Notes under the pieces: generated by a model
Databases searched by the model: none
The model's input: the letters and a program-made list of their open reading frames with translations, nothing else
What the model was told of the DNA's origin: nothing
Position numbers and translations under genes: made by a program
Shown here: one piece after another, positions 35,749-44,954 of the stretch
How positions within the stretch are numbered: the first letter of the stretch is position 1
Layout: each line of letters opens with the position of its first letter
Origin: Candidatus Poribacteria bacterium
GTDB lineage: Bacteria > Poribacteria > WGA-4E > WGA-3G
NCBI GenBank assembly: GCA_003635315.1
Contig: PYJD01000020.1
Span: 1-64,000 of the forward strand
Direction of reading: 5' to 3'
Length of the DNA stretch: 64,000 bases

Positions 35749-36186
35749 CTAAGAATGAAGGTATGGAGGACCGCGGCGGGATAGGTTAAAGCCTAAATTT
35801 AAGAGAGATAGATTGTGTGGAATAGCAATGTTCAACTGTTGTTCTTGACTAACCATTACAAATGAATCAAGTAAGACAGAAGCAATTTTTAAGTGTTCAT
35901 CAGATTGGGGGGAATAGTCAAAACGATATATGAAGTTAGGAAGAATTACTTCGAAACTCGTTAAACAGTATGTGTTTCCATCTTCTGCAGTATTCTCATT
36001 TTTACTTGAAGAATTAGCATCATTATTATGGCAAAAATATGAATTGGATTGAACACCATCCATATTCTGATCAAGTTCGTTACCACAAGACATCTGTTCA
36101 ACAGCTGCACAGTATAACGGACAAATCGAATGAAGGCAAACTAATGCCGTAAGTGAAATGGTCAATAACCAATGTTTTTGGAACAT
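35749..36186 (-). CDS. Small exported Cys/Asn-rich protein, first gene of the redox/metal set
   Basis: 145 residues with signal peptide (about 1-27), then a CPLYCAAVEQMSCG cluster and YFCHNND, followed by an N/S-rich stretch and a helical end closing in SRRGPPYLHS. The RGPP-type ending and scattered cysteines recall DUF2946-like proteins often found beside copper genes, but the match is weak. GGAG precedes the ATG. 110 bp separate it from the YtkA-like gene. Confidence 0.5.
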   Translation of the reverse strand: MFQKHWLLTISLTALVCLHSICPLYCAAVEQMSCGNELDQNMDGVQSNSYFCHNNDANSSSKNENTAEDGNTYCLTSFEVILPNFIYRFDYSPQSDEHLKIASVLLDSFVMVSQEQQLNIAIPHNLSLLNLGFNLSRRGPPYLHS

Positions 36187-36310
36187 TGCTATTATCTCCG
36201 TTGTCTTAATGGAAATAGTTCGTGAATTTATACTTCTATGACATTATACACCATAATTATAAAATGTTGCAAAAAATATAATGCATAGATCGTTTGTTAT
36301 TTGCGTAATA

Positions 36311-38278
36311 TCAACGTGGTAAGGCAAAATAGCCAATCCCGGTGAAAAACCCAACAAACATCCAAATACCCACCATCACATATTCCCCAAAAATCAGACC
36401 AAATGCAATAGGACGAATTTTACGATACGCCATTGGTCCACCAAACTTAAGTGTAATATATTTAATCATCCATCCTATAAGGACAGATGACCATAAATGA
36501 AATGCTGGATATGTTGCACCTAATAGATAACCGATCGGATGTAATGACCACCAAACGAAGCTTTGACGCATCCATAACATGAAACCTGTAAAACCTGCTC
36601 CGGCAATCATACTATAAACTTCACCCCAATTTGTCTCTACCGGAAATTGGATGAGCTTATTCATGCGGTTAAAATAACCGCGTGGGGCATTGACAAATGA
36701 CCAATTCTGTAGGAACAATGCTCCTTTGTTATAGACCAATGTTAATGATGCATAAACTGAAACAACAAGAGCAACTACAATTGAAACACCCAATATCGGA
36801 ACAACTTTACGACGAATAAGTCCCACTTCATCAGCAGCCTTGAAACTATGTAGAAAGTTTGGCATCATGAATTCTCCCCAATCTCGGAGGAATGTTCGTT
36901 GAAAACTGAGAACAGCCAGACTCTTTTGTCCTATTGCACCTGAACCGAGTGTATAAGTAATGTAATCAGAGGGAAAGAATGGAGCTTGTACAAGCAACAA
37001 ACCACCATTTACAACCATCCATGACAATACAACAGAAGTAACAAAGATAGAAAGTAATGTTATGATGGCTACCCATGTTTTTATTCCAGCGATAACTAAG
37101 AACGTTACAAGGATGACGAATCCAAAGACGAATCCGAAGAAAGCGATACGATATGAAAGTGGCTCATTGCTATCATCCACTAAATGTCTGTTTTCAGCGT
37201 TCTTCCAGTTGTTTCTATCCATACCACATGCTCTTTTTATGATGGAGAGTATATGTTCCCGTCCACCCCAGAAAACAGCAGGTACAAAAACAAGGTAACC
37301 ACCCATTACCTGACGACTACAACTCACCCACGGTCCAATGCCTACACCCGTTATATTCATGATGAGATATTGGAGTTTAAAAAAGAGAAAGAAAAACCAA
37401 AGACTGAAAGACACTTCCAATGTAAGCAGTGAAGCTACGCCAATTACTGAGAAATAGATTGCAATATTCATCCCGGGCCACATACCGAGTGTATGCCACG
37501 GTTTTTCAGTAAACGCACGATGTATCTCGAAGATCATAGGAATGCGGGGAACCATTGGGAAATGTGCATGGAGTCCGTTGAGGAAGTGAATCACAAGGGG
37601 TAAGATCATTCCTATCCATAATAGCTTATTTTTGAAAAATGAGTTTAGCAGAGATCCATTCGCTGGTTCAGATGCTAATTGGATAGGAATTTGGATGAGT
37701 GGAAAGGAGAACCTTTCACGTTCTACCCACTGCTTGCGAAGGATGGTTGATAAGCATATTACCGTGAAATAGAAAACAACGACAAATAGTCCCCAGACTA
37801 AGAGAGGATTAATCCATGATACCCAAGGGATATTACCCCCAGGAGAAAGTCCTTCATAGAAATCGGTTACGGCTTGTGTATCCGTAACGACTAACCAGTC
37901 TGGTATTTGGGGTTGGAGTGTTTCTGCCCAATCGTTTACGGGTGTAGTGAAATAACGAAGTGCTACAAGGCAAGGGATAAGAAACTGTAACAGGCCCATA
38001 GATGGAATGCCAACAGCAACGATTAGCATCATCCAAATTACAGTTAATTCGAGTGAAGTGAACGAAAATTGACGACTCCATCTCAAGAAACGTAAGGGAA
38101 GGTTGACAATGAAAACAAGTAGGAGTAAACCTAAGATAGAACCGACTGGAAGGTGATTACCAGCGAGTCTTGAATTCTCTAAGAAATAGTTGTTGTAGGG
38201 TGAGATAGCACAAATTCCACCTACTAATAGCAGTCCTACAAGGATTGCAGAAATACGAATCTTTGGGTGGACAGTCAT
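36311..38278 (-). CDS. Large DUF6785/DUF6784-type integral membrane protein, copy 2
   Basis: 655 residues, about 14 hydrophobic segments. Shares RKQWVERERFSFPLIQIPIQ, FTEKPWHTLGMWPGMNIAIY, FVWWSLHPIGYLL and the glycine-rich last helices with the paralogues at 23953 and 51130. It differs in the central motif: where the others have RMRAExGxP, this one has SWMVVNGGLLLVQAPFFPSD. So it is a distinct subfamily. Downstream of a convergent-free interval and head-to-tail with the sulfatase gene (111 bp). Confidence 0.75.
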   Translation of the reverse strand: MTVHPKIRISAILVGLLLVGGICAISPYNNYFLENSRLAGNHLPVGSILGLLLLVFIVNLPLRFLRWSRQFSFTSLELTVIWMMLIVAVGIPSMGLLQFLIPCLVALRYFTTPVNDWAETLQPQIPDWLVVTDTQAVTDFYEGLSPGGNIPWVSWINPLLVWGLFVVVFYFTVICLSTILRKQWVERERFSFPLIQIPIQLASEPANGSLLNSFFKNKLLWIGMILPLVIHFLNGLHAHFPMVPRIPMIFEIHRAFTEKPWHTLGMWPGMNIAIYFSVIGVASLLTLEVSFSLWFFFLFFKLQYLIMNITGVGIGPWVSCSRQVMGGYLVFVPAVFWGGREHILSIIKRACGMDRNNWKNAENRHLVDDSNEPLSYRIAFFGFVFGFVILVTFLVIAGIKTWVAIITLLSIFVTSVVLSWMVVNGGLLLVQAPFFPSDYITYTLGSGAIGQKSLAVLSFQRTFLRDWGEFMMPNFLHSFKAADEVGLIRRKVVPILGVSIVVALVVSVYASLTLVYNKGALFLQNWSFVNAPRGYFNRMNKLIQFPVETNWGEVYSMIAGAGFTGFMLWMRQSFVWWSLHPIGYLLGATYPAFHLWSSVLIGWMIKYITLKFGGPMAYRKIRPIAFGLIFGEYVMVGIWMFVGFFTGIGYFALPR

Positions 38279-38389
38279 ATATTATTTCCATAGGAAGACT
38301 TGGATTCTTATCTTATAGATATAAAATCGTATATTTTGTGCAAAGTTATTTGTTAACCATTTTATGCCACCATATAACACCTAACTTAA

Positions 38390-39859
38390 TTATCCGTCAG
38401 TTTCATCACGGAGGACAGGGTTATAAAGACAGAGTTCTGCATCGACAATTCTGCCATCTGGTAATGTATATTGATTTGGTGTTCCACCACCCCAGGGTTC
38501 CTTGAATTCTTTACTACGTTCTTGATCGAAATCCTTCTGTTTCTGAACATCATCCCAGGAAAAATCTGCCATAAGTTGTTCATGTAATGTCGATTTTAAT
38601 TCGCTATGTTCAGGTTGTCCTGCGATATTCTGAAATTCACCAGGATCATTTTTTAAATCGAAAATGATGGATTCATCCTCAGGAAAAGCAACATACTTGT
38701 AACGGGGTGTTCTTAACATCCGCATCGGACTTGAAGTTTGATTTGACCAGTATTCACTGATAGCGGTATCACGCCAACCGTCTGAATTGCCGGACATCAG
38801 ATTAGATAGGTCTGATCCGTCCAAATCGTCCGGTGTTGGGATACCTGCCTTGGTACATAAAGTTGGATAAAGATCATTTAATTCTACAGGGGATTTCACG
38901 CGCCTGCCGTGTGAATATTCTGATCGGTTATCGTATATAATCAGTGGAACACGTGCAGCAGCTTCATAGTAACTGGATTTCCACCATTGTCCATGTTCCC
39001 CAGCCATTTCACCATGATCTGTAGTATAAACGATAATTGTGTTGTCTAACAAACCATCCCGTTCCAAAATCGTCAACAGATCCCCGATACACTCATCAAG
39101 AAATTCACAGCATGCATAGTAAATCGCTCGTGCTTTACGCGTTTCTTCTTCTGGCATATCGTTCGTATTGAAATGTTGCCGTAAGCTTTTCGCATACCTG
39201 TGCGTATTTTCAAGATGTCCAAATGGTATATCTGGCATGTCGATGTTATCAGGGTAGTATTTATCAATCAATCTCTTCGGAGCAGTTAATGGGAAATGTG
39301 GACGACTATAACTTGCAAGGAGAAACCACGGTTTGTTTGTAGGATGAGATCGTAAATACTCTATTGTTTCCTCATTGATCACGCGTTCCTGCAGAAGGCT
39401 TGACGGAATTTCAGTGACTCCAGCACTTCGGGTACGACCGCGGTTGCCACCTATATTTCCTTGTAGTGGATCACGTTGATGTCCTGCGCGTCCTCGTAGG
39501 TCACCGTATGGTCTGGATTCGAAACCGTTGTGTTGTTCAATCCCACCAAAATGCATTTTCCCAACGAGTGCAGTACTATACCCATGTTGCACAAAATGTG
39601 CAGGCATTGTAAGATGTTCTGGATATAGAATTGAACCGTTATTCCAAGCTGAACATCGATGAGCATATTTTCCTGTTAGCATACACATACGTGAAGGAGT
39701 GCAAAGTGGGAATTGGCAGTATGCTGCATCAAAGTAAGTGCCAGAATTGGCAAGACGATCTAAATTCGGAGTCTGCACAATATCATTACCTTCACATCCG
39801 ATGGCATGTGGACTGTGTTCATCACTCATAAGAAATAAGATATTAGGTTTTTGAGCCAT
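38390..39859 (-). CDS. Sulfatase (formylglycine-dependent)
   Basis: 489 residues. Starts PNILFLMSDEHSPHAIGCEG, with the metal-binding Asp, and carries the sulfatase signature CTPSRMCMLTGKY, whose Cys is turned into formylglycine by a maturase. The second metal site is YTTDHGEMAGEHGQWWKSS. The N-terminus lacks a signal peptide, so it acts in the cytoplasm unless exported another way; choline-sulfatase-like and heparan-type enzymes are both possible. AAAGGAG precedes the ATG. The C-terminal region ends without an extra domain. Next to a GHL10-like hydrolase, suggesting use of sulfated polysaccharide, by inference. Confidence 0.9.
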   Translation of the reverse strand: MAQKPNILFLMSDEHSPHAIGCEGNDIVQTPNLDRLANSGTYFDAAYCQFPLCTPSRMCMLTGKYAHRCSAWNNGSILYPEHLTMPAHFVQHGYSTALVGKMHFGGIEQHNGFESRPYGDLRGRAGHQRDPLQGNIGGNRGRTRSAGVTEIPSSLLQERVINEETIEYLRSHPTNKPWFLLASYSRPHFPLTAPKRLIDKYYPDNIDMPDIPFGHLENTHRYAKSLRQHFNTNDMPEEETRKARAIYYACCEFLDECIGDLLTILERDGLLDNTIIVYTTDHGEMAGEHGQWWKSSYYEAAARVPLIIYDNRSEYSHGRRVKSPVELNDLYPTLCTKAGIPTPDDLDGSDLSNLMSGNSDGWRDTAISEYWSNQTSSPMRMLRTPRYKYVAFPEDESIIFDLKNDPGEFQNIAGQPEHSELKSTLHEQLMADFSWDDVQKQKDFDQERSKEFKEPWGGGTPNQYTLPDGRIVDAELCLYNPVLRDETDG

Positions 39860-39985
39860 ACTGCAGTTTTCTCCTTTAAAAGTATGTAATAATTATTGAT
39901 TGTTGATGTGATATAAATTGATGAAGATTATACCATAGAGTGAAGTAAAGAATCTATGTTCTCAATGGGTATGAAATTGATTGTT

Positions 39986-42025
39986 CTAATGAACGGGTGT
40001 TGCTTTCTTCTTACCAACACTTAATTCAATGGCAGGCAGAATTGTATTTGAAATATTCGATGAATAATTAAAGACACACCAACCAGAAGCTCCTAAGAAT
40101 CGAACAAGATGAATCTGTCCTATCACTCCGTCAGGTGTTAGAATGGAATTAGAAGCAGTTGCACCAATACCGGGATAAATAGCAACTCCTTTAGGCATCA
40201 AAGCAAGTTGATTCTCTAAAAGGTCCGTAAAATACTTATTGTCTTCAGTATAATTCATTGGACAAACAAAATCAATATATCCAGCCTTTGCCCATGCAAT
40301 CCAATCCTGTCCAATAGAAGTGACACAGGAGGGGTATCCTCCGAATACAGCAGTCGAAAGCTTAATATTCGATTTTATCTTACGGATTCGTTTATGAATT
40401 AGCCGTACTAAACGCGTTATCTGGTCTACCCGCCATTCACTATAAGCTTTACTGTGTTTTCCAGTTCTCGGCAGAACGGATTGAGGCCAGTTTTGAACAT
40501 TTATTCTTGATGAAAGCAGGAATCTTTTTCGACATCCTTGGCAGAAACATGCGTGACTTCCAGGATAACGTATATAATCAAGATGTATTCCATCCACATC
40601 ATACTTTTGGACGATTTCCATTATACTATCCAGTTCCAACTTAACATTATCTGGATGTGAAGGACATAACCAATTTAGCGGATCACCACTTGAAGAAACC
40701 TGTGTCCGTCCAGATTCTTGAAGGTTTTTCACAAAATCCTCTGGAGCACCTTCTAAATTCCATGTTATCTTCCAGATATGTACTTCTAAGTTATATTTTC
40801 TTGCTGCTTGCACACATTGTAGTATCTGGTCACCATATTGTTTGAATTTAGCGCTCTGTGGTAAAACACTGCTGTCGTAGTGTGCAATGCCACCCCAAGC
40901 CATATTCGGGAGAATCATATTTATCCCAGCAGCAGCCAATTCCTTCGCTGAACGTTCCCAATCACCAGGGTAGGCACCGAGTCCAGAATGGTTCCAGAAT
41001 GCACGCCCTTCAGTTGTATCGCTTAAATGAGATAGATTGTATGCTTTTGCTAATTCTTCTCGACTTTGACGTGATGTGGTCATTGAATCATGATATTTCT
41101 TGTCGGCATAGTCTGTTTGAGCCTGAATAGATAATGTCTTTCCAGAATGTAAAGCCTGTTCCGCTTCCGATACCCCTCCATACCCCACAAATTTTGATAA
41201 GTGATCAAAATCACTAATATGACCGATAGTAGCCAACGCATCCAATTCGCGTTTTGCAATTGCATGCTGAAATTCAGGTATCATATGTCCAATCAGAGCC
41301 GCCAGAAGTTGGGTTTTTGTTTGAATATCATCCGGTAGGAAAACATGACTAAAAAACACACCAGCATCCGCTATAAAAAATGCTGGATAGCCTGTAGATT
41401 CATTATCAGAATTATACCAATGTCCAATTACCTTAGTTGTTGGATCTGTTACCTCAGCCACCGTAATATTCCAAGAAACCTGTCTGACAGATTTCGGTAA
41501 TCCCAAAACTTCAGGAGCATCGAATTGAATAGTGGAGAATTGCCCTGGAGATTCTCGACGAAGCCATTTTTTACTCCGTATATTCAAAATCTTTCCGACT
41601 TCATCAGCGAGATTATAGGTAACAAACAGTTTGCCTCCCCCATCAACAAAGGTCTTAAGTAATGGAACAGTATCTGAAGAGATCTTCTGATTGAGTGGTA
41701 GGATTACCAATTTATAAGGATTCGAGGTCGTATTCTGAAGACGATTCACACTTGCAGCAGTAGATTCATCCACTTCATCCGCATTAAACCCTATACTTTT
41801 TAACATACGGACAAGACGTTTGCTAACAGAACGTGCATAGTTTACATCACCTTCGGAGATTCCAGATGCGGTTGATGGTAACAAAATTGCGATATCTGAT
41901 TGTTGTGCGTATACACTGACTACCCAACTAAATAAGAAGAGGGAAATTAAGGTATGGTGAGATATGACTTTAGGTGGGATTGTTTTCAACCACAAGCTAT
42001 ATCGCTTTAAGAACGAATACAACAT
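39986..42025 (-). CDS. Exported GHL10-like glycoside hydrolase (DUF187/YngK family)
   Basis: Start ATG at 42025 (AAGGA before it). After a signal peptide the N-terminal 250 residues form a ThuA/GATase-like domain (ILLPSTASGISEGDVNYA, LVILPLNQKI, GGGKLFVTYNL). From about 355 on comes the TIM barrel: MILPNMAWGGIAHYDSSVLP, YNLEVHIWKITWN, then YDVDGIHLDYIRYPG, with the DYIRYP motif typical of the family, and VCPMNYTEDN. It is expected to cleave polysaccharide or peptidoglycan-like glycans. A CFCQGC pair follows the DYIRYP motif. It lies close to the amidase gene (50 bp). Confidence 0.85.
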   Translation of the reverse strand: MLYSFLKRYSLWLKTIPPKVISHHTLISLFLFSWVVSVYAQQSDIAILLPSTASGISEGDVNYARSVSKRLVRMLKSIGFNADEVDESTAASVNRLQNTTSNPYKLVILPLNQKISSDTVPLLKTFVDGGGKLFVTYNLADEVGKILNIRSKKWLRRESPGQFSTIQFDAPEVLGLPKSVRQVSWNITVAEVTDPTTKVIGHWYNSDNESTGYPAFFIADAGVFFSHVFLPDDIQTKTQLLAALIGHMIPEFQHAIAKRELDALATIGHISDFDHLSKFVGYGGVSEAEQALHSGKTLSIQAQTDYADKKYHDSMTTSRQSREELAKAYNLSHLSDTTEGRAFWNHSGLGAYPGDWERSAKELAAAGINMILPNMAWGGIAHYDSSVLPQSAKFKQYGDQILQCVQAARKYNLEVHIWKITWNLEGAPEDFVKNLQESGRTQVSSSGDPLNWLCPSHPDNVKLELDSIMEIVQKYDVDGIHLDYIRYPGSHACFCQGCRKRFLLSSRINVQNWPQSVLPRTGKHSKAYSEWRVDQITRLVRLIHKRIRKIKSNIKLSTAVFGGYPSCVTSIGQDWIAWAKAGYIDFVCPMNYTEDNKYFTDLLENQLALMPKGVAIYPGIGATASNSILTPDGVIGQIHLVRFLGASGWCVFNYSSNISNTILPAIELSVGKKKATPVH

Positions 42026-42074
42026 AATCAATTCCTTAGTAATCTCGGTTTACTACTATTGTATGTAAATGGAA

Positions 42075-43511
42075 CTATCGATTCGTGGCAGCCAAATACC
42101 TATTGTCTTTAGGTGGGTTTTTATGACTTATAGGTTCATTACTCCCTAAGAACTTTTCAACACCGCGTACAATTGCTGAAGCAATTACCTGTTGATATGT
42201 TTCAGATGAGAGTTTTTGTCCTTCAGAAGGGTTCGTAACAAATCCTGTTTCAATAAGAATTGCAGGAACAGTCGTACCTATTAGAACAACAAAGCGTGCA
42301 TGTTTAACGCCGCGATCAGCAGCACCAGTGGCTTTGACCAATTCGTGTTGAACATGTTGTGCCAATCTACGACTGTCTTTACTCTTACTCTCGACAATTA
42401 TACCTTTTAAGAGTGATTCCAATTCTTGTATACTATATCCTGAGTTGGCATTTTCTCGTGCTGCGATCAGTTCAGAATTTTTATCCGTACTTGTAACATC
42501 TAAATAATATGTTTCAATACCGTGAGCTTTTGAATTTTCACTTGCATTTGCGTGAATGCTCAAAAATAGGTCAGCTTTATGTTTTGTGGCAAATGCTGTA
42601 CGGTCTTTTAATTCGATAAATCGGTCGGTGTCTCGGGTTAACAGAACGGTGTATCCTTTTGCTGATAACAACGCACCTATTTTCTTTGAAATACTAAGGA
42701 CAATTGGTTTTTCTATAAAATTACCAGATGCGCCTCCTCCTGGGTCTTTCCCCCCGTGGCCAGCATCTATGACAATCGTTTTAGCAGTCAATCCGAATTC
42801 ACGAGTCAATGATCCTGGGGTTAAAGTCTCTGGTTTGGAGTTAGTTTGTGCAGGTTTATCTTGTGTTTTTGACTTTTCTGGTGTTTTAATTAATTGTTCT
42901 TTAGGTTTGGGTTCAACCTTCTGACCTTTCAGTTCTTTCAACTCTTTAGATGCAATAGCCACTACCTCTTTTGTGGATTCTGATTCAACGATGTCGAGAT
43001 ACAATGTTTCAGCACGGGTTTTATAACCATGTTGAACATACGATCTCCCCAATTCCAACTTCGCTTCTGCGGCAATATCATCATCAACATACCGGTTAAT
43101 TACTACTTGGTAATGATGGGCAGCACGGACGGAATCACCTACTAATGTATAGCAGCGACCAATCCAGTAATGGGCTTGGGGTAAATGCGGTGAGTCAGGA
43201 TAGGTATAAATTAATCTTCGAAATGCTGAAATTGCTTTTTGAGGTGCTTCAGAATCTCCAGATTTAATGCACCAAACCCAACTGGATGCAATAGCAAATT
43301 GGACATCATCTGCTGATTCATTTTTAGCATCAACCTGAAGTAATTCCTCAAAATCAGAGATCAAGGCATGCCATTCATCAAGTGTTGTTTGTTTTTCTCC
43401 ATTTGTATAGGAGTAATGCTTATCAAGCAATTGATTATGTTTTGGTATGCTAACACAACCTGTGAAGCACAGTATTAATAGGAATACAATACACAGAGAA
43501 TACGATTTCAT
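42075..43511 (-). CDS. Lipoprotein with TPR region and N-acetylmuramoyl-L-alanine amidase (Amidase_3)
   Basis: ATG at 43511 preferred (GAGGA upstream); an open frame extends 33 bases further. The N-terminus is a lipoprotein signal with the lipobox FTGC, then TPR/YbgF-like repeats (about 35-190: YPDSPHLPQAHYWIGRCY), a Pro/Lys-rich linker and Amidase_3 (about 235-460). Zinc ligands and catalytic Glu are present: IDAGHGGKDPG (His), FIEKPIVL (Glu), LSIHANAS (His) and ILIETGFVTN (Glu). It would cut the stem peptide from muramic acid in the periplasm, as AmiC does in cell separation. Confidence 0.9.
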   Translation of the reverse strand: MKSYSLCIVFLLILCFTGCVSIPKHNQLLDKHYSYTNGEKQTTLDEWHALISDFEELLQVDAKNESADDVQFAIASSWVWCIKSGDSEAPQKAISAFRRLIYTYPDSPHLPQAHYWIGRCYTLVGDSVRAAHHYQVVINRYVDDDIAAEAKLELGRSYVQHGYKTRAETLYLDIVESESTKEVVAIASKELKELKGQKVEPKPKEQLIKTPEKSKTQDKPAQTNSKPETLTPGSLTREFGLTAKTIVIDAGHGGKDPGGGASGNFIEKPIVLSISKKIGALLSAKGYTVLLTRDTDRFIELKDRTAFATKHKADLFLSIHANASENSKAHGIETYYLDVTSTDKNSELIAARENANSGYSIQELESLLKGIIVESKSKDSRRLAQHVQHELVKATGAADRGVKHARFVVLIGTTVPAILIETGFVTNPSEGQKLSSETYQQVIASAIVRGVEKFLGSNEPISHKNPPKDNRYLAATNR

Positions 43512-43544
43512 AATGAGAATTCCTCTGTTTCTTAACATTGACAT

Positions 43545-43899
43545 AGCACTATTCTACGTTATGCTATGCGGATATAGAAAATTTAATGTTATTTTTTTAT
43601 TCTTGATTACTTTTTTATTCTTGATTACCAAGATATAAAACGACGAAGATGACATCTTCGTTACTAAATGTCTATTAACTTTCGGTATTCGTTATAGTAT
43701 TCATTTATATCCTGTGTAGTCCAGACGGACATATTTTAGATAAGAACATTGAGTCACAAACTTTCAGGAACTATAATGTTTTAATCTTTAGAATTGGGAT
43801 AAGTCAAGAGAAGATAAAAATTAAATTATCTTGACAAACAGGAACGTTTATATTATACTTAATGGTGTCCTTGAGATGAGACTATTAAAATCTCATTTT
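43545..43899. other. Intergenic region upstream of the tRNA pair
   Basis: T-rich, with TTTTTATTCTTGATTAC repeated in tandem near 43594-43628 and a 9-bp hairpin at 43643-43661 (ACGAAGATG/CATCTTCGT). A strong promoter lies at 43831-43859. No gene is seen. Confidence 0.5.
43831..43859 (+). promoter_or_regulatory. Sigma-70 promoter of the tRNA operon
   Basis: TTGACA (43831-43836), 17 bp, TATACT (43854-43859). The first tRNA starts 41 bp after the -10 box. Confidence 0.75.
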
Positions 43900-43973
43900 G
43901 GGCGGGTAGCTCAGGTGGCTAGAGCGACAGCTTTACACGCTGTAGGTCACAGGTTCAAGTCCTGTCCCGCCTA
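43900..43973 (+). tRNA. tRNA-Val (anticodon UAC)
   Basis: Full cloverleaf: acceptor GGGCGGG/CCCGCCT (with one G-U pair at the end), D stem GCTC/GAGC, anticodon stem ACAGC/GCTGT with loop TTTACAC, variable AGGTC, T arm ACAGG-TTCAAGT-CCTGT. The CCA end is not encoded. Confidence 0.93.
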
Positions 43974-43992
43974 CTTGTTAGAGGTATCTTAT

Positions 43993-44067
43993 GGACTCGT
44001 GGCGCAGTTGGTTTAGCGCGCCTGCCTGTCACGCAGGAGGTCGCGGGTTCAAGTCCCGTCGGGTCCG
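43993..44067 (+). tRNA. tRNA-Asp (anticodon GUC)
   Basis: Acceptor GGACTCG/CGGGTCC, D stem GCGC/GCGC, anticodon stem CCTGC/GCAGG with loop CTGTCAC, T arm GCGGG-TTCAAGT-CCCGT, discriminator G. It follows tRNA-Val by 19 bases on the same transcript. No encoded CCA. Confidence 0.94.
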
Positions 44068-44088
44068 TTTTAATATATAATGAAATAG

Positions 44089-44121
44089 CCACAGGTTGCG
44101 TCTGCAACTCTGTGGTTTTTT
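44089..44121 (+). terminator. Rho-independent terminator of the tRNA operon
   Basis: CCACAGGTTGC, loop GTCT, GCAACTCTGTGG (one bulged T), then six T. It lies 21 bases after tRNA-Asp. Confidence 0.9.
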
Positions 44122-44175
44122 CGTTACAGTAAGTAGGGATGCTATCTATACTAAATTACAATTGGAAAGAGCAAT

Positions 44176-44847
44176 ATGACCGAATACGATGAAATTGTTC
44201 GACTTAACCCCAATTCTGCTGAGGTATATTTCAATCGTGGACTCGCAAGACATCAAGATTCGATGGCGATTGAAGACTTCAACGAAGCAATTCGGCTTAA
44301 CCCTGATTTCGCAGAGGTTTACTTTTATCGAGGGTGTCTGAAGGAGTATTTTGCACATCTGGAACCTGAACCCGTAGATCAACATGAGGGTTTACGTTCT
44401 GCAGTGGCAGATTTTGATGATGCAATACGATTAAATCTCAATCCTAACCATCTTGCTCATGCTTATTATAGGCGTGGAAAAGCACAGTACAATCTGGATA
44501 GGTATGAAGAGGCGGTGTTTGATTTTAATGAAGCTCTCAAACTTGACCCAGAGAATTCTGAAATCCGTTCTTCACTTGATGAAGCAGAAGGTATATTAGA
44601 CTTCTACAATCAAGGTATTACCCACTTTGATGAAACGATACGGTTGAATCCTGATGATGTCAGAACTTACAAGATACGTGGTGAAACACAAGGGTTCTTA
44701 GGACGTATGAAGGAAGCTAAAGAGGATTTCCAGAAAATTTTGGATATTACATCTGACAACCAACTAAAAACAGAAATAGAAACACATCTAACAAAATTAC
44801 ATAATCCTAACTATTGGCAACAGTATAGTTGGCGTACAGGTAATTAA
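44176..44847 (+). CDS. TPR-repeat protein
   Basis: 223 residues of tetratricopeptide repeats, with the pattern YDEIVRLNPNSAEVYFNRGL, EAIRLNPDFAEVYFYRG, DAIRLNLNPNHLAHAYYRRG, EALKLDPENS and ETIRLNPDDVRTYKIRG. No signal peptide, so cytoplasmic. TPR solenoids act as protein-binding scaffolds; the partner is unknown. GGAAAGAG precedes the ATG. It lies between the tRNA terminator and serS. Confidence 0.85.
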   Translation: MTEYDEIVRLNPNSAEVYFNRGLARHQDSMAIEDFNEAIRLNPDFAEVYFYRGCLKEYFAHLEPEPVDQHEGLRSAVADFDDAIRLNLNPNHLAHAYYRRGKAQYNLDRYEEAVFDFNEALKLDPENSEIRSSLDEAEGILDFYNQGITHFDETIRLNPDDVRTYKIRGETQGFLGRMKEAKEDFQKILDITSDNQLKTEIETHLTKLHNPNYWQQYSWRTGN

Positions 44848-44954
44848 GCTGATGAAGTAATGGTATATACTAAGATCCATGTGGTAAGTTATTGTATTGA
44901 CCCAAATAGTTATTTAAAAATGTATAACCCAAATGATTGAGGAGCAGAACCGCG

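Noticed and set aside
43831-44016. 61-codon frame over the tRNAs
   Set aside because: It overlaps the tRNA promoter and tRNA-Val completely; the tRNA call is far stronger.
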